A DNA stretch of 64,000 nt, from assembly GCF_000230555.1 (NCBI RefSeq), contig NC_016078.1, forward strand, positions 434,001 through 498,000, given 5' to 3'. The notes beneath the pieces were generated by a model. The model was not told the DNA's origin. It worked only from the letters and a program-made list of their open reading frames with translations, and searched no databases. Made by a program: the position numbers and the translations under genes. Source of the DNA: Pelagibacterium halotolerans B2 (GTDB lineage Bacteria; Pseudomonadota; Alphaproteobacteria; Rhizobiales; Devosiaceae). This document shows, in pieces, positions 8,778 through 18,614 of this stretch (positions are counted from its first letter, which is position 1; every line of letters starts with the position of its first letter).

Positions 8778-9052
8778 CGTCGTCACCCAGGCGCGCAAAG
8801 GCGCACTGGCTCCATGTTGCTGGAGACATTTGCGGGAGTCGGTTCATCCGGCCCGGAAACGTGTCCAAGGGTTGAGTCTGGTTGGAATCCGGGCGGCAGG
8901 ACGCAGATGTGCTGTCGTCAGGATGGGTTGGCTTTGGGGGTGTTTTTGAAGATCGGGCCGGTTGCCGGAGGGCTTCCAGAAAAAGTGGTCACCACTTTCT
9001 CGGTTCGGAAGCGCGACCGGCTAGATGGTCGACCTGATTATCGCAAAGGCTG
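8778..9052. other. Non-coding gap with one palindromic repeat
   Basis: No convincing gene. It holds one copy of the CGGTTCGG palindromic repeat at 8972-9012; otherwise nothing recognised. Confidence 0.5.
8972..9012. repeat. Palindromic repeat, CGGTTCGG family, copy 1
   Basis: Arms GCTTCC/GGAAGC outside and AAAGTGG/CCACTTT inside, with the conserved CTCGGTTCGG asymmetric part and GCGAC after it. Same plan as copies at 23376, 23478, 54889 and 54945. Confidence 0.8.
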
Positions 9053-9145
9053 TCAGGCTTTTACGCCGGTGCGATTGAGGCGGCGGGACATGGCCCAGCC
9101 ATAGGCTTCAACACCACGGGTGAGGACGTTAGCGAATGCTGTCAT
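9053..9145 (-). CDS. Putative 30-residue small protein
   Basis: ATG at 9145, stop TGA at 9053-9055. The peptide begins MTAFANVLTRGVEAYGWAMS and ends RRLNRTGVKA: an amphipathic-looking first half and a basic tail. A very strong ribosome site AAGGGAGG lies seven bases upstream of the ATG, which is the main reason to call it. No family recognised. It stands upstream of hisS on the opposite strand. Confidence 0.5.
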   Translation of the reverse strand: MTAFANVLTRGVEAYGWAMSRRLNRTGVKA

Positions 9146-9364
9146 AGGAACGCCTCCCTTGAGAGGTTTGTGTTGAAGACGACGAACTCTTAGCTAACGA
9201 ATCCGTGATCGCCAACCCCTCATGTGGCGGGATGTCGCACTTGCCATTTGCCTGTGGCGCAATGGCAACACTATGCCCTTGCCTTGTCTCCAAACCGCTA
9301 ATCGTTTAGGAACGGCGCGTATTGCAAAAAGCCCCGTATTCGCGGGACTTCAGGGACCACATTC
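9146..9364. other. Divergent spacer upstream of hisS
   Basis: Must contain the promoters of hisS and of the small minus-strand ORF. I cannot pick a specific promoter, attenuator or riboswitch with confidence. Confidence 0.4.
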
Positions 9365-11017
9365 ATGGCCAAGAACTCAGCGCTCATCGAGCCGCGCCTG
9401 CCGCGCGGTTTTGTCGACTCCGAACCCGCGGACCTCGCCGCCATCGAGCAGATGGTCGCCAAGATCCGCCATGTCTATGAGCGCTATGGCTTCGATCCCA
9501 TCCAGACCCCGTTTTTCGAATACACCGAAGCCCTCGGCAAATTCCTTCCCGACACCGACCGCCCCAATGCGGGGGTGTTCTCCGTGCAGGACGATGACGA
9601 CCAATGGATGAGCCTGCGCTATGATCTGACGGCCCCGCTCGCCCGCTATTTCGCCCAGAACTATCAGGATCTGCCAAAACCGTTCAGGTCCTACCGGCAG
9701 GGCTGGGTGTTCCGCAACGAAAAACCCGGCCCCGGCCGCTTCCGCCAGTTCATGCAATTCGACGCCGATACCGTGGGCGCTGGCGGCCCGGAATCGGACG
9801 CCGAAATGTGCATGATGATGGCCGATACGATGGATGCGCTCGGCTTGGCCGGCAAATACGTCGTCCGCGTTAACAACCGCAAGGTGCTCGATGGCGTGAT
9901 GCAGGCCATTGGCGTGACCGATGAAGCGCAGAAGCTCACGGTGCTACGGGCCATCGACAAGTTGGACAAGTTCGGCCCCGAAGGCGTTCAGAAATTGCTT
10001 GGTGAGGGACGAAGGGACGAGAGCGGAGACTTTACTGACGGCGCGAAGCTGGAAGCAAATCAGGTTGAAGCAATTACCCGTGTTGCTCAGGCCAGGACTA
10101 TCGATCAAGTTCTTGATGAGATCGACTGGGCAGAGTTTTCGGTCGAAGGATTCGAAGACTCTCTTTCGTTTCCAATGATCAAAGACGCGGTCACTCCGTC
10201 GGAGGAAGACTTCTACGAATTTGACGAGGACTCCTCCAAATGGATCAAGACGACCAACGAAGACGCCGTTACAAATCTCGTTCGTGAGCTGAAAACAATC
10301 GGAATTAACAATCCGCTTCATGAAGCTATCGAAGAGTTAGCGTCAATGACCCGACTGTTTACAGCCGCCGGCTACGGTCCGCGCCGCATCAAGATCGACC
10401 CTTCCGTCGTCCGCGGCCTCGAATACTACACGGGCCCGGTCTTCGAAATCGAACTCACCTTCACCGTCCAGAACGAAAAGGGCCAGGACGTCGTGTTCGG
10501 CTCGGTCGGCGGCGGTGGCCGTTACGATGGCCTGGTCTCGCGCTTCCGCAACGAGCACACCCCCGCCACCGGCTTTTCCATCGGCGTCTCGCGCCTCGCC
10601 AGTGCGCTGAAACTCACCGGCAACCTCGATGCTGCCCCGGTCACCGGCCCTGTCGTCGTCACCGTCATGGAAAAGGACAGGATCGCCGACTACCAGAAAA
10701 TGGTCGCCGATCTGCGTGCCGCCGGCATCCGCGCCGAACTGTTCCTGGGTTCGTCCAAGAACATGGGCAAGCAGATGAAATACGCCGACAAGCGCAACGC
10801 CCCCGCCGTCATCATCCAGGGCTCGGACGAACGCGAACAGGGCGTCGTCCAGATCAAGGATTTGGCCGTTGGCGCCGAAGCCGCCGCCTCGATCACCGAC
10901 AACGCCGCCTGGAAAACCGAACGCCCCGGCCAGTATTCCGTCCCGCGCGATCAGATGGTCGATTTCGTCAAACAGATCCCGGCCGTCGCCGCATGGATGA
11001 AGGCGAACCCAAAATGA
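9365..11017 (+). CDS. hisS: Histidyl-tRNA synthetase, alphaproteobacterial type
   Basis: Charges tRNA-His; 550 residues, longer than the common bacterial form (about 420). Start ATG at 9365 with CAGGGA upstream. Class II features: motif 2 region [29 protein letters not shown] (about 105-135), histidine motifs [11 protein letters not shown] (about 347) and [12 protein letters not shown] (about 380), C-terminal anticodon-binding domain. This is the HisRS type that co-evolved with G-1-less tRNA-His in Alphaproteobacteria. Residues about 212-335 (nt roughly 10000-10370) contain an acidic segment I do not expect in homologues, and their codons are far less GC-rich than on either side (TTA, AGG, CGA, ACA, many T/A third bases), suggesting a recombined patch. 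Followed by hisZ-hisG. Confidence 0.95.
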   Translation: MAKNSALIEPRLPRGFVDSEPADLAAIEQMVAKIRHVYERYGFDPIQTPFFEYTEALGKFLPDTDRPNAGVFSVQDDDDQWMSLRYDLTAPLARYFAQNYQDLPKPFRSYRQGWVFRNEKPGPGRFRQFMQFDADTVGAGGPESDAEMCMMMADTMDALGLAGKYVVRVNNRKVLDGVMQAIGVTDEAQKLTVLRAIDKLDKFGPEGVQKLLGEGRRDESGDFTDGAKLEANQVEAITRVAQARTIDQVLDEIDWAEFSVEGFEDSLSFPMIKDAVTPSEEDFYEFDEDSSKWIKTTNEDAVTNLVRELKTIGINNPLHEAIEELASMTRLFTAAGYGPRRIKIDPSVVRGLEYYTGPVFEIELTFTVQNEKGQDVVFGSVGGGGRYDGLVSRFRNEHTPATGFSIGVSRLASALKLTGNLDAAPVTGPVVVTVMEKDRIADYQKMVADLRAAGIRAELFLGSSKNMGKQMKYADKRNAPAVIIQGSDEREQGVVQIKDLAVGAEAAASITDNAAWKTERPGQYSVPRDQMVDFVKQIPAVAAWMKANPK

Positions 11018-11037
11018 GCGCCTGCGCCCTTGGCCAG

Positions 11038-11078
11038 CCCCTCACCCCCGTCCCCTCTCCCCAGAGAGGCGAGGGGGG
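11038..11078. repeat. CCCTCTCCCC-type intergenic repeat, copy 1
   Basis: C-rich/G-rich imperfect palindrome: CCCCTCACCCCCGTCCCCTC followed by TCCCCAGAGAGGCGAGGGG. This type of element is widespread in rhizobial genomes between genes. Related to the element inside ileS at 27805-27842. Confidence 0.75.
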
Positions 11079-11108
11079 CTCTTGCTGGAGCGCATGCGGC
11101 ATTCTTTC

Positions 11109-11161
11109 CTTCGCCCCCTTGGGGGAGAAGGTGGCCGCGAAGCGGTCGGATGAGGGGGGCT
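11109..11161. repeat. CCCTCTCCCC-type intergenic repeat, copy 2
   Basis: Second element of the same class with CGCCCCCTTGGGGGAGAAGG followed by a variable stem and GGATGAGGGG. Together with copy 1 it fills most of the 175-base hisS-hisZ gap. Confidence 0.7.
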
Positions 11162-11192
11162 CAGCGCCAGCCGCGACCTCCGGAGCCCGCCC

Positions 11193-12332
11193 ATGACCGC
11201 CGCCGCCCGCCGCGCCGCTTTGGAAGCCCTCGTCTCTGCCCCCGGCGTCACCCTTGCCGCGCCACCGATCCTGGTTTCCCCAGCCGCCTATTTCGATCTG
11301 GCGGGCGAGGAACTGGGCGCGCGAATGATCCTCACGCAAGGCATGGATGGCTCCGAATTCTGCCTGCGCCCCGATTTCACCCTGCCCATCGCCATCGAGC
11401 ACATCGCCAATGGCGCCGCCACGCCGGCCGCCTATGGCTATCTTGGCCCTGTCTTCCGCCAGCGCACCGATGGTCCCGCCCAGTTCGATCAGGGCGGCAT
11501 GGAACTTCTGGCGCTCCCCGATGCCGATGCCGCGCTCGATCAGGTGATCGGCTTTGCCCGTGCCGTCGCCGATATCTATGGCGTCACAGCCCCCAATATC
11601 CGCATCGGCGATATCGACCTGTTCGAAACCGTGCTCGCCGCTTGCGACATGCCCGAGGTCTGGCGCCCCCGCGTCCGCGCCCGCTTCGGCCACCCCGAAG
11701 CCATGTCTGCCCTGCTCGACCGTCTGGCCGATCCCCGCCCCCCCATGGCCGGACCGGCCGGCCTGCCAGCCAACGACATTGCCGATTGGGTGGGCGAGTT
11801 GATGCTCACCAACGGTCTTAGCCTCACCGAAAGTCGCACGCCCGAGGAAATCGCCGCCCGCTATCTCGAAAAGCAGGCGCTCGAAGCCCAGCACGTTCCG
11901 GGCCCGACAATCGACCTGCTGCGCAATTATCTCGCCATCTCCGGCCCCGCCGACAAATCGCTCGCGGCAATTGGCGCGCTCGGCCAGTCCACCGGCATCG
12001 ATCTGTCCCCGGCGTTGCACGGCGCAAGCCGTCGCGTCGATCAATTGCGTGATGGCCTGAAAGCAAAATCGATCCTTTTCGATGCCGGCTTTTCCCCGCG
12101 TCTCGATTATTACACCGGCATCACCTTCGAGGTGACCGGGGCAGGGGGGCTGGTGCTCGTCTCGGGCGGACAATATGACCGCCTGCTCAAACGCCTCGGC
12201 GCGTCCGAAGATATCCCCGCCGTCGGTTGCGCCGTCTGGGTGGATCGACTGGAAGCGGAATGCGAAAAAGTGGATGCCGGTTTTTCGCAGCAATTCCGCG
12301 ACGAGGAAGGTTCAGCAGAGGTTCGCCCATGA
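11193..12332 (+). CDS. hisZ: ATP phosphoribosyltransferase regulatory subunit
   Basis: HisRS-like protein without synthetase activity that pairs with short-form HisG to catalyse the first step of histidine synthesis; 379 residues. Starts MTAAARRAALEALVSAPGV and shows the HisRS-like core: LRPDFTLPIAIEHIA, FRQRTDGPAQFDQGGMELLA, and LDYYTGITFEV...SGGQYDRLL near the C-terminus. The 3' end of the gene is unusual: nt 12255-12300 form a palindromic repeat that is translated as part of the tail (AECEKVDAGFSQQFRDEE), so the protein is probably a few residues longer than its relatives. Its stop overlaps the hisG start. Confidence 0.93.
   Translation: MTAAARRAALEALVSAPGVTLAAPPILVSPAAYFDLAGEELGARMILTQGMDGSEFCLRPDFTLPIAIEHIANGAATPAAYGYLGPVFRQRTDGPAQFDQGGMELLALPDADAALDQVIGFARAVADIYGVTAPNIRIGDIDLFETVLAACDMPEVWRPRVRARFGHPEAMSALLDRLADPRPPMAGPAGLPANDIADWVGELMLTNGLSLTESRTPEEIAARYLEKQALEAQHVPGPTIDLLRNYLAISGPADKSLAAIGALGQSTGIDLSPALHGASRRVDQLRDGLKAKSILFDAGFSPRLDYYTGITFEVTGAGGLVLVSGGQYDRLLKRLGASEDIPAVGCAVWVDRLEAECEKVDAGFSQQFRDEEGSAEVRP
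12255..12300. repeat. Palindromic repeat inside the hisZ 3' end
   Basis: Inverted repeat with outer arms GCGGAAT / ATTCCGC and inner arms GCGAAAAA / TTTTTCGC around GTGGATGCCGG. Same general plan as the intergenic palindromes of this window and of rhizobial genomes, but here it is read through by the ribosome. Confidence 0.8.
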
Positions 12333-13039
12333 GTTCGATCATGCTCGCGCTCCCCTCCAAGGGCCGCATTCAACAAGAGGCGATAGCGGTTTTTGAAAAA
12401 GCCGGCCTGTCCATCGAGCGCCCCGGCGGCGCGCGCTCCTATCTGGGCGAAATGGCCGCCATGCCCGATGTGGTCGTGCGCTTCCTCTCGGCCTCCGAGA
12501 TCGCTCGCGAATTGATTCGCGGCACCATCGATATCGGCATTACCGGGGAGGATCTGATCCACGAAACCGCCGAAACCGGCCCCCAGCAGGTCGAGATCGT
12601 CAAGCGCCTCGGTTTTGGTCGCGCCGATGCGGTGGTCGCCGTCCCCGATTCCTGGATCGACGTCACCACAATGGACGATCTCTCAGATGTGGCCGCCGAT
12701 TTCCGTGCCCGTCACGGCCGCTGGCTCAGGATCGCCACCAAATTCGTCAATCTCACCCGCCGCCATTTCGCGGCGCACGGCATTGCCGAATACCGGATCG
12801 TCGAAAGCCTGGGCGCCACCGAAGCCGCTCCCGCTTCGGGCGCTGCCGACCTCATCGTCGATATCACCTCGACCGGCGCAACGCTTAAGGCCAACGGCCT
12901 GCGCATCCTCGAGGACGGTGTGATGCTTAAGAGCGAATCCCTGCTTCTGGTCGCCCGCAACGCCCAATGGCACGACGGCAAGCTGGCTGTCCTCACCCGG
13001 CTGGCCGACGCCATCGGCGCCACCCGCTTCCAGCCATGA
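12329..13039 (+). CDS. hisG: ATP phosphoribosyltransferase catalytic subunit, short form
   Basis: First enzyme of histidine biosynthesis (ATP + PRPP), 236 residues. Start ATG at 12329 overlaps the hisZ TGA (ATGA), so the two are translationally coupled, as expected for a short HisG needing HisZ. Motifs: LALPSKGRIQQEA at the N-terminus, GTIDIGITGEDLI (about 65-80), and the PRPP loop DLIVDITSTGATLKANGL (about 170-190). No C-terminal ACT-like regulatory domain, consistent with the short form. Followed at once by a strong terminator. Confidence 0.96.
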   Translation: MSSIMLALPSKGRIQQEAIAVFEKAGLSIERPGGARSYLGEMAAMPDVVVRFLSASEIARELIRGTIDIGITGEDLIHETAETGPQQVEIVKRLGFGRADAVVAVPDSWIDVTTMDDLSDVAADFRARHGRWLRIATKFVNLTRRHFAAHGIAEYRIVESLGATEAAPASGAADLIVDITSTGATLKANGLRILEDGVMLKSESLLLVARNAQWHDGKLAVLTRLADAIGATRFQP

Positions 13040-13066
13040 AAAAGGGCCGCTCGCGCGGCCCTTTTT
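13039..13066. terminator. Bidirectional rho-independent terminator (hisG / DoxX gene)
   Basis: AAAAA-GGGCCGC-TCGC-GCGGCCC-TTTTT: 7-bp GC stem flanked by A5 and T5, effective on both strands, between convergent hisG and the DoxX gene. Confidence 0.93.
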
Positions 13067-13084
13067 CGTTTGCGGCAATCGCGC

Positions 13085-13465
13085 TTACTTGCGGGCGTCG
13101 ACAGCCAGCGCACCCGGCCCGAAGGCGATGACGTAAAGCATGCCGCCGGTGATGGCGACGTTCTTGAGAAAATTGGTTATTTCCATCTGGTTGGAAAAGT
13201 CGGTGTGGAAGATCAATGCTGCAACCAGCGAGAAGGCACCCAGTGCCGCCGCCGCCCAGCGGGCCTTGAACCCGATCGCCAGCATGATGCCCCCAACGAC
13301 TTCCAAAAGGATGGTCGGCCAGATCAGAAGGCCCGGCACGCCGAACATCTCCATATAGCCCACATTGCCCTCGATAGCCGGGATTTTGCTCAAGCCGGCG
13401 AGAATAAAGATAAGGGCCAGAAAAATACGGCCCGCGGTGGGAAGATAGGTTTGAAGCGAAGTCAT
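13085..13465 (-). CDS. DoxX family membrane protein
   Basis: Integral membrane protein of 126 residues with four predicted transmembrane helices (for example FLALIFILAGLSKI, WPTILLEVVGGIMLAIGF, LGAFSLVAALIFHT, ITGGMLYVIAFGPGAL). The ATG at 13465 (MTSLQTYLPTAGRIF) is chosen because homology to DoxX starts right there. DoxX proteins are linked to quinone or sulfur redox and oxidative stress in some bacteria; no specific role can be assigned. Divergent from the TSUP gene. Confidence 0.88.
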   Translation of the reverse strand: MTSLQTYLPTAGRIFLALIFILAGLSKIPAIEGNVGYMEMFGVPGLLIWPTILLEVVGGIMLAIGFKARWAAAALGAFSLVAALIFHTDFSNQMEITNFLKNVAITGGMLYVIAFGPGALAVDARK

Positions 13466-13653
13466 ATCGTTCGTATCCGGTTGTGATTTGCAATGACTGG
13501 ACATTGCCCCATGACCATCGTTTGAAAAATCCACCTGCCGCCGACAGATTGTTCGTAGATTTGGATACAGTGCTGCCTGGCAGCATGCCCGGTCCGGTTG
13601 CAAATCGGTCAACTTCGTGCCAGCTAGCGCCACCATTCAACAACGAGTTTTCC

Positions 13654-14403
13654 GTGTACGATATCTGGGTACTTGTCGCGCTCGGCGGCGTCAGCGTCAT
13701 TGCCGGCTTTGTCGATGCTGTGGCCGGCGGCGGCGGCCTCATCACCATTCCAGCGCTGCTCTGGGCCGGCCTGCCGCCACTCGGCGCCATCGCCACCAAC
13801 AAGGCCCAGTCCATCGTCGGCACCACGATCGCCGCCTGGACCTATTGGCGTAAGGGCTACGTCTCGATCCTCTCGCTGGTCCCGTCCATCGGCGCTGCCT
13901 TCGCCGGTTCTCTGCTCGGCGCTGTCATCGTCAAGCAGGTCGATACCTCGGCGCTGGAAGTGCTCATCCCTGTCGCGGTGATCGCCGTTGCGCTCTATTT
14001 CACTTTCTCGCCCTCGATCAAGGACATCGACGGCGCCGCCCGCCTCAAATTTTCAACCTTCCTTCCCGCCTTCGCCTTCGCGATCGGCTTTTACGATGGC
14101 CTTTTCGGACCGGGCACCGGCTCGTTCTTCATGCTGGCCTTCGTGGCCCTGTTCGGCCTCTCGGCGGCCCGCGCCTCGGCCCACACCAAGATTCTCAACG
14201 TCGTCTCCAACCTCGCCGCCCTCGTGTTCTTCATCATCGCCGGAGACGTCGTCTGGCCAGTCGCCATCGTCATGGCCTGCGGCCAGGTCCTCGGCGGCTA
14301 TCTCGGCGCCATCACCGGCATCCGCTACGGCGCCAAAATCATCCGTCCCCTGGTCATCGTCGTCTCGATCATCCTCGCGGTAAAGCTCCTGTTCTTTCCA
14401 TAA
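13654..14403 (+). CDS. TSUP family (TauE/SafE) membrane exporter
   Basis: 249-residue membrane protein with about eight transmembrane segments. The GTG at 13654 (VYDIWVLVALGG) is the likely start; the open frame further upstream has no hydrophobic or conserved content. Family marks: GFVDAVAGGGGLITIPALL (residues about 17-36, the glycine-rich TSUP signature) and the repeated motif FYDGLFGPGTGSFFMLAFV in the second half. The family exports sulfite, sulfoacetate and related organic anions; the substrate here is unknown. Confidence 0.92.
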   Translation: MYDIWVLVALGGVSVIAGFVDAVAGGGGLITIPALLWAGLPPLGAIATNKAQSIVGTTIAAWTYWRKGYVSILSLVPSIGAAFAGSLLGAVIVKQVDTSALEVLIPVAVIAVALYFTFSPSIKDIDGAARLKFSTFLPAFAFAIGFYDGLFGPGTGSFFMLAFVALFGLSAARASAHTKILNVVSNLAALVFFIIAGDVVWPVAIVMACGQVLGGYLGAITGIRYGAKIIRPLVIVVSIILAVKLLFFP

Positions 14404-14514
14404 ACGGTCTGCCACGGCGCGAAGAAATCCGGCAGCCATGTCGGATCGATGCCGGGTTCTTCGTCTTTATCCTGTAGCCTGCAACCCCGGGTTGGAAACA
14501 ACAGGAGAATTATC

Positions 14515-14862
14515 GTGCCCTATATCGAAGGATTCGTCGCCGCGGTCCCCACCGCCAACAAGGAAGTCTATCTCAAGCACTCCCAGGAAGCGGCCGCCTA
14601 TTTCAAGAGGAACGGCGCCACCCGCCACGTCGAATGCTGGGGCGACGACATCCCCAAGGGCGAGCTCACCGATTTCCAGGGCGCCGTCAAAGCCAGGGAT
14701 GATGAAACCGTCGTATTCAGCTGGATCGAATATCCCGACAAGGCCACCCGCGATGCGGTCAACAAGAAGATGATGGACGACCCCGATATGTCCGGCATGG
14801 ACATGCCGTTCGACGGCAAGCGCATGATCTGGGGCGGCTTCACCGTCCTGATGGACGAGTAG
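14515..14862 (+). CDS. DUF1428 family protein (YbaA-like)
   Basis: 115 residues from the GTG at 14515 (VPYIEGFVAAVPTANKEVY), preceded by AGGAG at good spacing; upstream codons lack conservation. DUF1428 proteins are small dimeric alpha-beta barrel proteins of unknown function. Recognisable parts: HVECWGDDIPKGELTDF, FSWIEYPDKATRDAVNKKM, and the C-terminal FDGKRMIWGGF. Faces groEL across a terminator array. Confidence 0.9.
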   Translation: MPYIEGFVAAVPTANKEVYLKHSQEAAAYFKRNGATRHVECWGDDIPKGELTDFQGAVKARDDETVVFSWIEYPDKATRDAVNKKMMDDPDMSGMDMPFDGKRMIWGGFTVLMDE

Positions 14863-14883
14863 CGTCCAAACGCAAAGCGCCCA

Positions 14884-14913
14884 AACGAAAAGGGCAGCGC
14901 CGAAGCACTGCCC
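14884..14913 (-). terminator. groEL terminator, distal copy
   Basis: Hairpin 14892-14913 (one mismatch relative to the other copies) followed on the minus strand by TTTTCGTTT. Third terminator met by transcripts leaving groEL. Confidence 0.75.
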
Positions 14914-14992
14914 TTCCCGCGCGCGGCGTGCAAGCCTGCCTTGGCAGGCGCCGACAAAGCCGTACAAGAAAGATCGAACGGGAAGATGCCCA

Positions 14993-15022
14993 AACGAAAA
15001 GGGCAGCGCCGAAGCGCTGCCC
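14993..15022 (-). terminator. groEL terminator, middle copy
   Basis: Hairpin 15001-15022; on the minus strand it reads GGGCAGCGCUUCGGCGCUGC.. with a UUCG tetraloop, followed by TTTTCGTTT. Confidence 0.85.
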
Positions 15023-15101
15023 TTCCCGCGCGCGGCGTGCAAGCCTGCCTTGGCAGGCGCCGACAAAGCCGTACAAGAAAGATCGAACGGGAAGATGCCC
15101 A

Positions 15102-15131
15102 AACGAAAAGGGCAACGCCGAAGCGCTGCCC
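15102..15131 (-). terminator. groEL terminator, proximal copy
   Basis: Hairpin 15110-15131 with one G-U pair replacing a G-C pair, UUCG loop on the minus strand, then TTTTCGTTT. First terminator behind the groEL stop at 15240. Confidence 0.85.
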
Positions 15132-15239
15132 TTCCCGTTCGAGACCCTGGAGAGGTCCCAATTCTTTTTCTTTAAGGCGCAAAGAGCGCCCGGCCGAAAG
15201 AGGTACGGCCCGTGAGCGAAGAAATCTAAGCGGCTAGGC

Positions 15240-16937
<1,698 letters not shown>

Positions 16938-16978
16938 TTAAAACCCGGTACTGAGGGCCTGGAAACGCGACCGGACGA

Positions 16979-17269
16979 TTAGCCTTCGATCACGCCCATG
17001 ATGTCGGACTCTTTCATGATCAGCAGGTCTTCGCCGCCAATCTTGACTTCGGTGCCGCTCCACTTGCCGAACAGCACGCGGTCGCCGGCCTTGACGTCGA
17101 GGGCAACGATGTTGCCGCTGTCGTCACGGGCGCCGGCGCCCACGGAAACGATGACGCCTTCGGAGGGCTTTTCCTTGGCGGTGTCGGGAATGATGATGCC
17201 GCCAGCGGTCTTTTCCTCGCTGTCGACGCGCCGGACCACAACGCGGTCATGCAGGGGACGGAAGCTCAT
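16979..17269 (-). CDS. groES: Co-chaperonin GroES (Hsp10)
   Basis: Lid of the GroEL chamber, 96 residues. Starts [21 protein letters not shown]; the mobile loop [19 protein letters not shown] and the conserved [12 protein letters not shown]...[16 protein letters not shown] are all present. First gene of the operon, preceded by a perfect CIRCE operator. Confidence 0.99.
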   Translation of the reverse strand: MSFRPLHDRVVVRRVDSEEKTAGGIIIPDTAKEKPSEGVIVSVGAGARDDSGNIVALDVKAGDRVLFGKWSGTEVKIGGEDLLIMKESDIMGVIEG

Positions 17270-17315
17270 GGTCGCTCCTTTGGAACGTGGTGTTGAGATG
17301 CAATTGCCTCTGCTG

Positions 17316-17342
17316 TTAGCACTCTGCCATCGAGAGTGCTAA
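17316..17342 (-). promoter_or_regulatory. CIRCE operator (HrcA site) of groESL
   Basis: Perfect TTAGCACTC-N9-GAGTGCTAA, 47 bases upstream of the groES start. This is the HrcA repressor site that gives heat-inducible groESL expression. Confidence 0.98.
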
Positions 17343-17483
17343 CAGCATGCCGGACGAGATAGGAGGGCGGGGGAGCGGAGTCAAGAACACGACCTGCAAA
17401 AAATTTTGCATCCGGGGCAAGGGCTTGTTATTCGAGTGCGCGCCCGGCCATGGGCGATCATGCGGACATAAAACGACGAGACA

Positions 17484-18614
17484 ATGACAGATCAGGAAAA
17501 CACGTCCGCGCGGACTTGGGTGCCGCCCACCCTTTCAGTCATCGTTCCCACCTTCAACGAACGGGAAAATATCGCGCCGCTTATCGAAAAGCTCGAGGCT
17601 GCACTCGCCGGCATCACCTTTGAAGTTATCATCGTCGATGACAACAGCCCCGACGGCACCGCCGATCTCGCCAAGCAGATAGCGGCGCAAAAATCCCATG
17701 TCAGATGTATTCATCGCATCGGGCGACGCGGGCTGTCATCGGCGTGCATCGAAGGCATGGCATCGTCCGCCGCCCAGTTTGTAGCGGTAATCGATGCCGA
17801 CCATCAGCATGACGAGGCCATCCTGCCCGAAATGCTGGAACGGGCCCGGGACGGTGCGGATATCGTGGTCGGCTCGCGCTATACTGGCGAGGGCAGCTCC
17901 CAGGACGGGTTCTCGGCAAGCCGCCAGAAAGGCTCCCAGTTGGCGACGCGGCTCTCAGGCATCTTGACCGGCAAGGCCCTGTCGGACCCCATGAGCGGCT
18001 TTTTCCTTTTACGCCGGTCGCTGTTCAACCAGATCGTGCCGCGCCTGTCGCGCGAAGGCTTCAAGATCCTGCTCGACATCATCGCCACCGGCAACCGGCA
18101 GCTCGGGCGCAAGCTGGTCATCACCGAAGTGCCCTACACGTTTCGCCCGCGATTTGCCGGAGAAAGCAAGATGAGCGCGCTGGTCGTGGCCCAGTTCCTG
18201 GGCCTTATCGTGTCGCAGATCTCCCGCGGTATCCTGCCCACCAGTTTTCTGCTGTTTTCCCTGGTCGGTGCCTCAGGCGTCGTGGTCCATCTTTCGGTGC
18301 TGACTTTGGCCTTCGAAGTCTTCGGGTTCAATTTCGCCAACAGCCAGTTGCTCGCGACGCTTGTCGCGATGACCACCAACTACCTGCTCAACAACGAGTT
18401 GACTTACGCCGACAAGAAGCTCCGTGGCCGCCGTTTCTGGACCGGGCTTTTGAGTTTCTATCTCGTGTGCAGCTTTGGAACCCTCGCCAACGTCTCGGTG
18501 GCCAGCGTGCTTTTTGAAGCCCATATCGCCAATTTCATAATCGCCGGCATCGCCGGCGCGGTGATGAGCGTGGTCTTCAACTATGCCGTCACCCGCATTT
18601 TTACCTGGCGGTGA
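17484..18614 (+). CDS. Glycosyltransferase family 2 with GtrA-like membrane domain
   Basis: 376 residues. The first 240 are a DPM1/GtrB-type GT2 domain that moves a sugar from a nucleotide to a polyprenyl phosphate: SVIVPTFNERENI, VIIVDDNSPDGTADLA, AVIDADHQHD (the DxD metal site), and DPMSGFFLLRR. The last 130 residues are a GtrA-like domain with four transmembrane helices (FLLFSLVGASGVVVHL, FNFANSQLLATLVAMTTNYLLNNELTY and two more). It likely makes a polyprenyl-phospho-sugar that the following GT39 enzyme could use. Confidence 0.93.
   Translation: MTDQENTSARTWVPPTLSVIVPTFNERENIAPLIEKLEAALAGITFEVIIVDDNSPDGTADLAKQIAAQKSHVRCIHRIGRRGLSSACIEGMASSAAQFVAVIDADHQHDEAILPEMLERARDGADIVVGSRYTGEGSSQDGFSASRQKGSQLATRLSGILTGKALSDPMSGFFLLRRSLFNQIVPRLSREGFKILLDIIATGNRQLGRKLVITEVPYTFRPRFAGESKMSALVVAQFLGLIVSQISRGILPTSFLLFSLVGASGVVVHLSVLTLAFEVFGFNFANSQLLATLVAMTTNYLLNNELTYADKKLRGRRFWTGLLSFYLVCSFGTLANVSVASVLFEAHIANFIIAGIAGAVMSVVFNYAVTRIFTWR

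Larger units (their letters stand above)
14879..15136. repeat. Tandem 109-bp repeat with terminator hairpins, 2.4 copies
   Basis: Two full copies (14879-14987, 14988-15096) and a partial third (15097 to about 15136) of a 109-bp unit, nearly identical. Each has a hairpin GGGCAGCG...CGCTGCCC preceded by AACGAAAA, and the two full copies have a second hairpin GCCTGCC-TT-GGCAGGC. Frames running through the array are artefacts of the repeat. Confidence 0.92.

Noticed and set aside
10968..12293. 441-codon minus-strand frame opposite hisZ
   Set aside because: Low-complexity Gly/Ala/Asp product; hisZ on the plus strand has clear motifs and coupling to hisG.
14879..15136. Possible CRISPR array
   Set aside because: Units are contiguous near-identical 109-bp copies with no spacers; they carry terminator hairpins.
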